A stretch of 64,000 bases of DNA from Pseudarthrobacter sp. NamB4 (GTDB taxonomy: Bacteria; Actinomycetota; Actinomycetes; Actinomycetales; Micrococcaceae): assembly GCF_005796185.1 (NCBI RefSeq), contig NZ_VAHM01000013.1, forward strand, positions 1 through 64,000, read 5' to 3'. Of this stretch, positions 62,466-64,000 are shown in pieces. A program made the position numbers and the translations under genes. The notes beneath the pieces are model-generated. The model was not told where the DNA came from. It saw nothing but the letters and a program-made list of their open reading frames with translations, and ran no database searches. Every line of letters starts with the position of its first letter. Position 1 is the stretch's first letter.

Positions 62466-63185
62466 ATGGACAATTCTAGTGGAGTCGGTGTCATTGATAA
62501 AGCGGCCCAGGTGCTTGATGCACTCGAAGCCGGCCCCACTACTCTGGCGCAGCTGGTGGCGGCCACCGGCCTTGCCCGGCCCACTGTCCATCGCCTTGCC
62601 CTTGCCCTGGTCCATCACCGGCTGGTGAGCCGCGACATCCAGGGGCGCTTCGTCCTGGGCAGCCGCCTGGTTGAGCTGGCATCCGCTGCCGGCGAGGACC
62701 GTTTGATTGCTTCCGCCGGCCCAGTGTTGATGCAGCTGCGCGACGCCACGGGCGAGAGCGCCCAGATCTTCCGGCGGCAGGGCGACTGGCGCGTCTGCGT
62801 CGCCTCCGCCGAGCGCCCGATCGGCCTGCGGGATACCATCCCCGTGGGCACCCAGCTGTCCATGAAGGCAGGATCGGCCGCCCAGGTGCTGCTCGCCTGG
62901 GAGGACCACGACCGCCTGCTCGAGGGGCTGCAGTCGGCCCGTTTCACGCCTACTGTCCTGGCAGGCGTACGACGGCGGGGCTGGGGCCAGAGCCTTGGCG
63001 AACGTGAGCCGGGGGTTGCGTCAGTCTCGGCGCCGGTGCGGGGACCTTCCGGCCGGGTCATTGCGGCTGTTTCGATTTCCGGCCCCATCGAACGCCTCAC
63101 CCGCCAACCCGGGCGGCTGCATGCGGAAGTGGTCTGCAACGCGGGCCGGATCCTCACCGAGGCCCTCCGCAAAAACAACGACTGA
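62466..63185 (+). CDS. ltbR: IclR-family regulator of leucine genes (LtbR/NdgR type)
   Basis: A 239-residue IclR-family protein. The N-terminal winged helix is GPTTLAQLVAATGLARPTVHRLALAL, and the effector domain follows (SAQIFRRQGDWRVCVASAE; ASVSAPVRGPSGRVIAAVSISGP). The orthologous position divergent from leuCD matches LtbR of Corynebacterium glutamicum and NdgR of Streptomyces, which control leucine and tryptophan or nitrogen genes. ATG 62466 has no ribosome-binding site but a CAATAT -10-like box 6 nt upstream, so it may be leaderless. Confidence 0.9.
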   Translation: MDNSSGVGVIDKAAQVLDALEAGPTTLAQLVAATGLARPTVHRLALALVHHRLVSRDIQGRFVLGSRLVELASAAGEDRLIASAGPVLMQLRDATGESAQIFRRQGDWRVCVASAERPIGLRDTIPVGTQLSMKAGSAAQVLLAWEDHDRLLEGLQSARFTPTVLAGVRRRGWGQSLGEREPGVASVSAPVRGPSGRVIAAVSISGPIERLTRQPGRLHAEVVCNAGRILTEALRKNND

Positions 63186-63251
63186 CGCGGGAACAACGGC
63201 TCCTGCCGCCGCCGCCCTGACCCGGGCCCCGCCGGCGCTAGGCTTTTTGCC

Positions 63252-63830
63252 ATGGGCAGCTATGCAGTCTTCCTCCGCGGCATCAACGTCGGCGGCATCA
63301 CCATCAAGATGGGGGACCTCCGGGAGGCATTGAAGGGCTGCGGTTTTCCAGATGCCAGAACTCTCCTGGCCAGCGGAAACGTGGTGCTGACCAGCAGCCT
63401 GGATGCCCCCGCGGTCAAGCAGGAATGCGAGAAGTGCCTGCGGAGCGGGTTCGGTTATGACGCCTGGGTGGTGGTCCTGGACGCAGCCCGGGTGGCAGAA
63501 CTGGTGGCTGCCTGCCCCTACCCGGACAACGACAAAGCCACGCACACCTACATCACGCTTTCCTCTGATGAAGCAACCCTCGATGAACTCGACAAAGCAG
63601 GGGCGGGGCTTGAGGGCCATCAGCAGAAGAGGCTGGGACCCGAGGCTCTCGCGTGGCTGGCCCCTGCCGGCGGAACACTCGACAGCCCCTTCAGCAAGAT
63701 CTCGGCCAAGCCCCGGTTCAAGTCCGCCACCACAACCCGCAATCTGCGGACCCTGGTCAAAGTGCGGGATGCAGCTGCGGATCCCGCGGCCGCAGGAAGC
63801 CAGGAAACTGCAGCCCCTCCCGCCCGCTGA
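63252..63830 (+). CDS. DUF1697 family protein
   Basis: A 192-residue protein of the DUF1697 family. The N-terminal YAVFLRGINVGG and LLASGNVVL, and a C-terminal RFKSATTTRNLRTLVK, are characteristic. Function not known. ATG 63252. It follows ltbR after 66 bp. Confidence 0.9.
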   Translation: MGSYAVFLRGINVGGITIKMGDLREALKGCGFPDARTLLASGNVVLTSSLDAPAVKQECEKCLRSGFGYDAWVVVLDAARVAELVAACPYPDNDKATHTYITLSSDEATLDELDKAGAGLEGHQQKRLGPEALAWLAPAGGTLDSPFSKISAKPRFKSATTTRNLRTLVKVRDAAADPAAAGSQETAAPPAR

Positions 63831-63836
63831 ACGCAG

Positions 63837-64000
63837 TTAACCGGCGGCAGCTGTCTTCAAGGCGGCACTGAAGGCAGCCTGCCTGCTGACTTCCACCTCC
63901 ACCGGTTCCACCACGAGTTCCTGGGCCACCGCGGCCACGGCGGCGTTGAGCCGTTTCCGCGCTTTCGCCGCCCGTGCATTCGCGGCCGCGGCTGCCATGA
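63837..64000 (-). CDS. Alanine-rich protein, possibly partial at the right edge
   Basis: An open frame of at least 53 codons ends TAA at 63837-63839. ATG 63998 would give a complete 53-residue Ala-rich helical peptide (AAKARKRLNAAVAAVAQEL; VEVEVSRQAAFSAALKTAAAG), but the window ends two bases later, so it may continue. No family recognised. Confidence 0.5.
   Translation of the reverse strand, partial: MAAAAANARAAKARKRLNAAVAAVAQELVVEPVEVEVSRQAAFSAALKTAAAG

Overview
The window is a high-GC, densely packed chromosome segment from an actinobacterium, most likely Arthrobacter, Pseudarthrobacter or a close relative in the Micrococcaceae. This rests on gene order (aceE-fasR-fabD-fabH-acpP-fabF; rpsP-khpA-rimM-trmD-rplS-lepB-lepB-rnhB-DUF2469-yraN-comM-dprA; smc-ftsY; recG-DAK2-thiL-ddl-gpsA-plsC-murA-leuDC/ltbR), on frequent GTG/TTG starts and on protein family features. 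Species cannot be fixed from the sequence alone.

Layout. 1-5.3 kb: the end of aceE, then a fatty-acid synthesis cluster behind a FasR-type regulator, with two matching palindromes upstream of fasR and of fabD. 5.4-9.9 kb (minus): DUF3145, xerC, dprA and the 3' part of comM. 9.85-19.2 kb: a 9.36-kb integrative element inserted into codons 25-27 of comM by a large serine recombinase. Its ends share an exact 8-bp core, TGGCCGAT, and removing it restores a full-length comM frame and the yraN-comM-dprA operon. The element carries the recombinase, a set of small unrecognised proteins, a 13-bp inverted repeat around an AT-rich tract, a deoxyribosyltransferase/TIR-like protein, and a tight four-gene minus-strand operon: unknown protein with a winged-helix-like end, HEPN-like protein with an R-x6-H motif, HIRAN-domain protein, HNH endonuclease. 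That operon is the best candidate here for an undescribed (probably defence) system.

19.3-26 kb (minus): yraN, DUF2469, rnhB, two signal peptidases, rplS, trmD, rimM, khpA, rpsP and a hypothetical gene. 26-31 kb: a ring-cleavage-dioxygenase-like VOC protein behind a palindrome, an amidohydrolase, thiC under a TPP riboswitch, and an alpha/beta hydrolase. 31-42 kb: ffh, zwf, glnB-amtB, an MFS transporter, ftsY and smc, so both SRP GTPases and the chromosome condensin lie together. 42-50 kb: a membrane-anchored beta-propeller protein coupled to an MFS transporter, then mutM, rnc, rpmF, a DUF177 protein, coaD, an aminotransferase and a spermidine-synthase-like protein. 50-64 kb: rsmD, recG, a DAK2-domain protein, thiL (with a translated tandem repeat at its start), a DUF3515 lipoprotein, ddl, gpsA, plsC, murA, leuD, leuC, the divergent IclR regulator ltbR, a DUF1697 protein and an alanine-rich end fragment.

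Outside the element this is core metabolism and information processing. The accessory content, and most of the novelty, is inside the comM-targeted element. Smaller points of interest are the FasR operator pair, an apparent ATT start codon for the DUF177 gene, a 14-bp terminator-like inverted repeat inside the first codons of a signal peptidase gene, and the thiL repeat.
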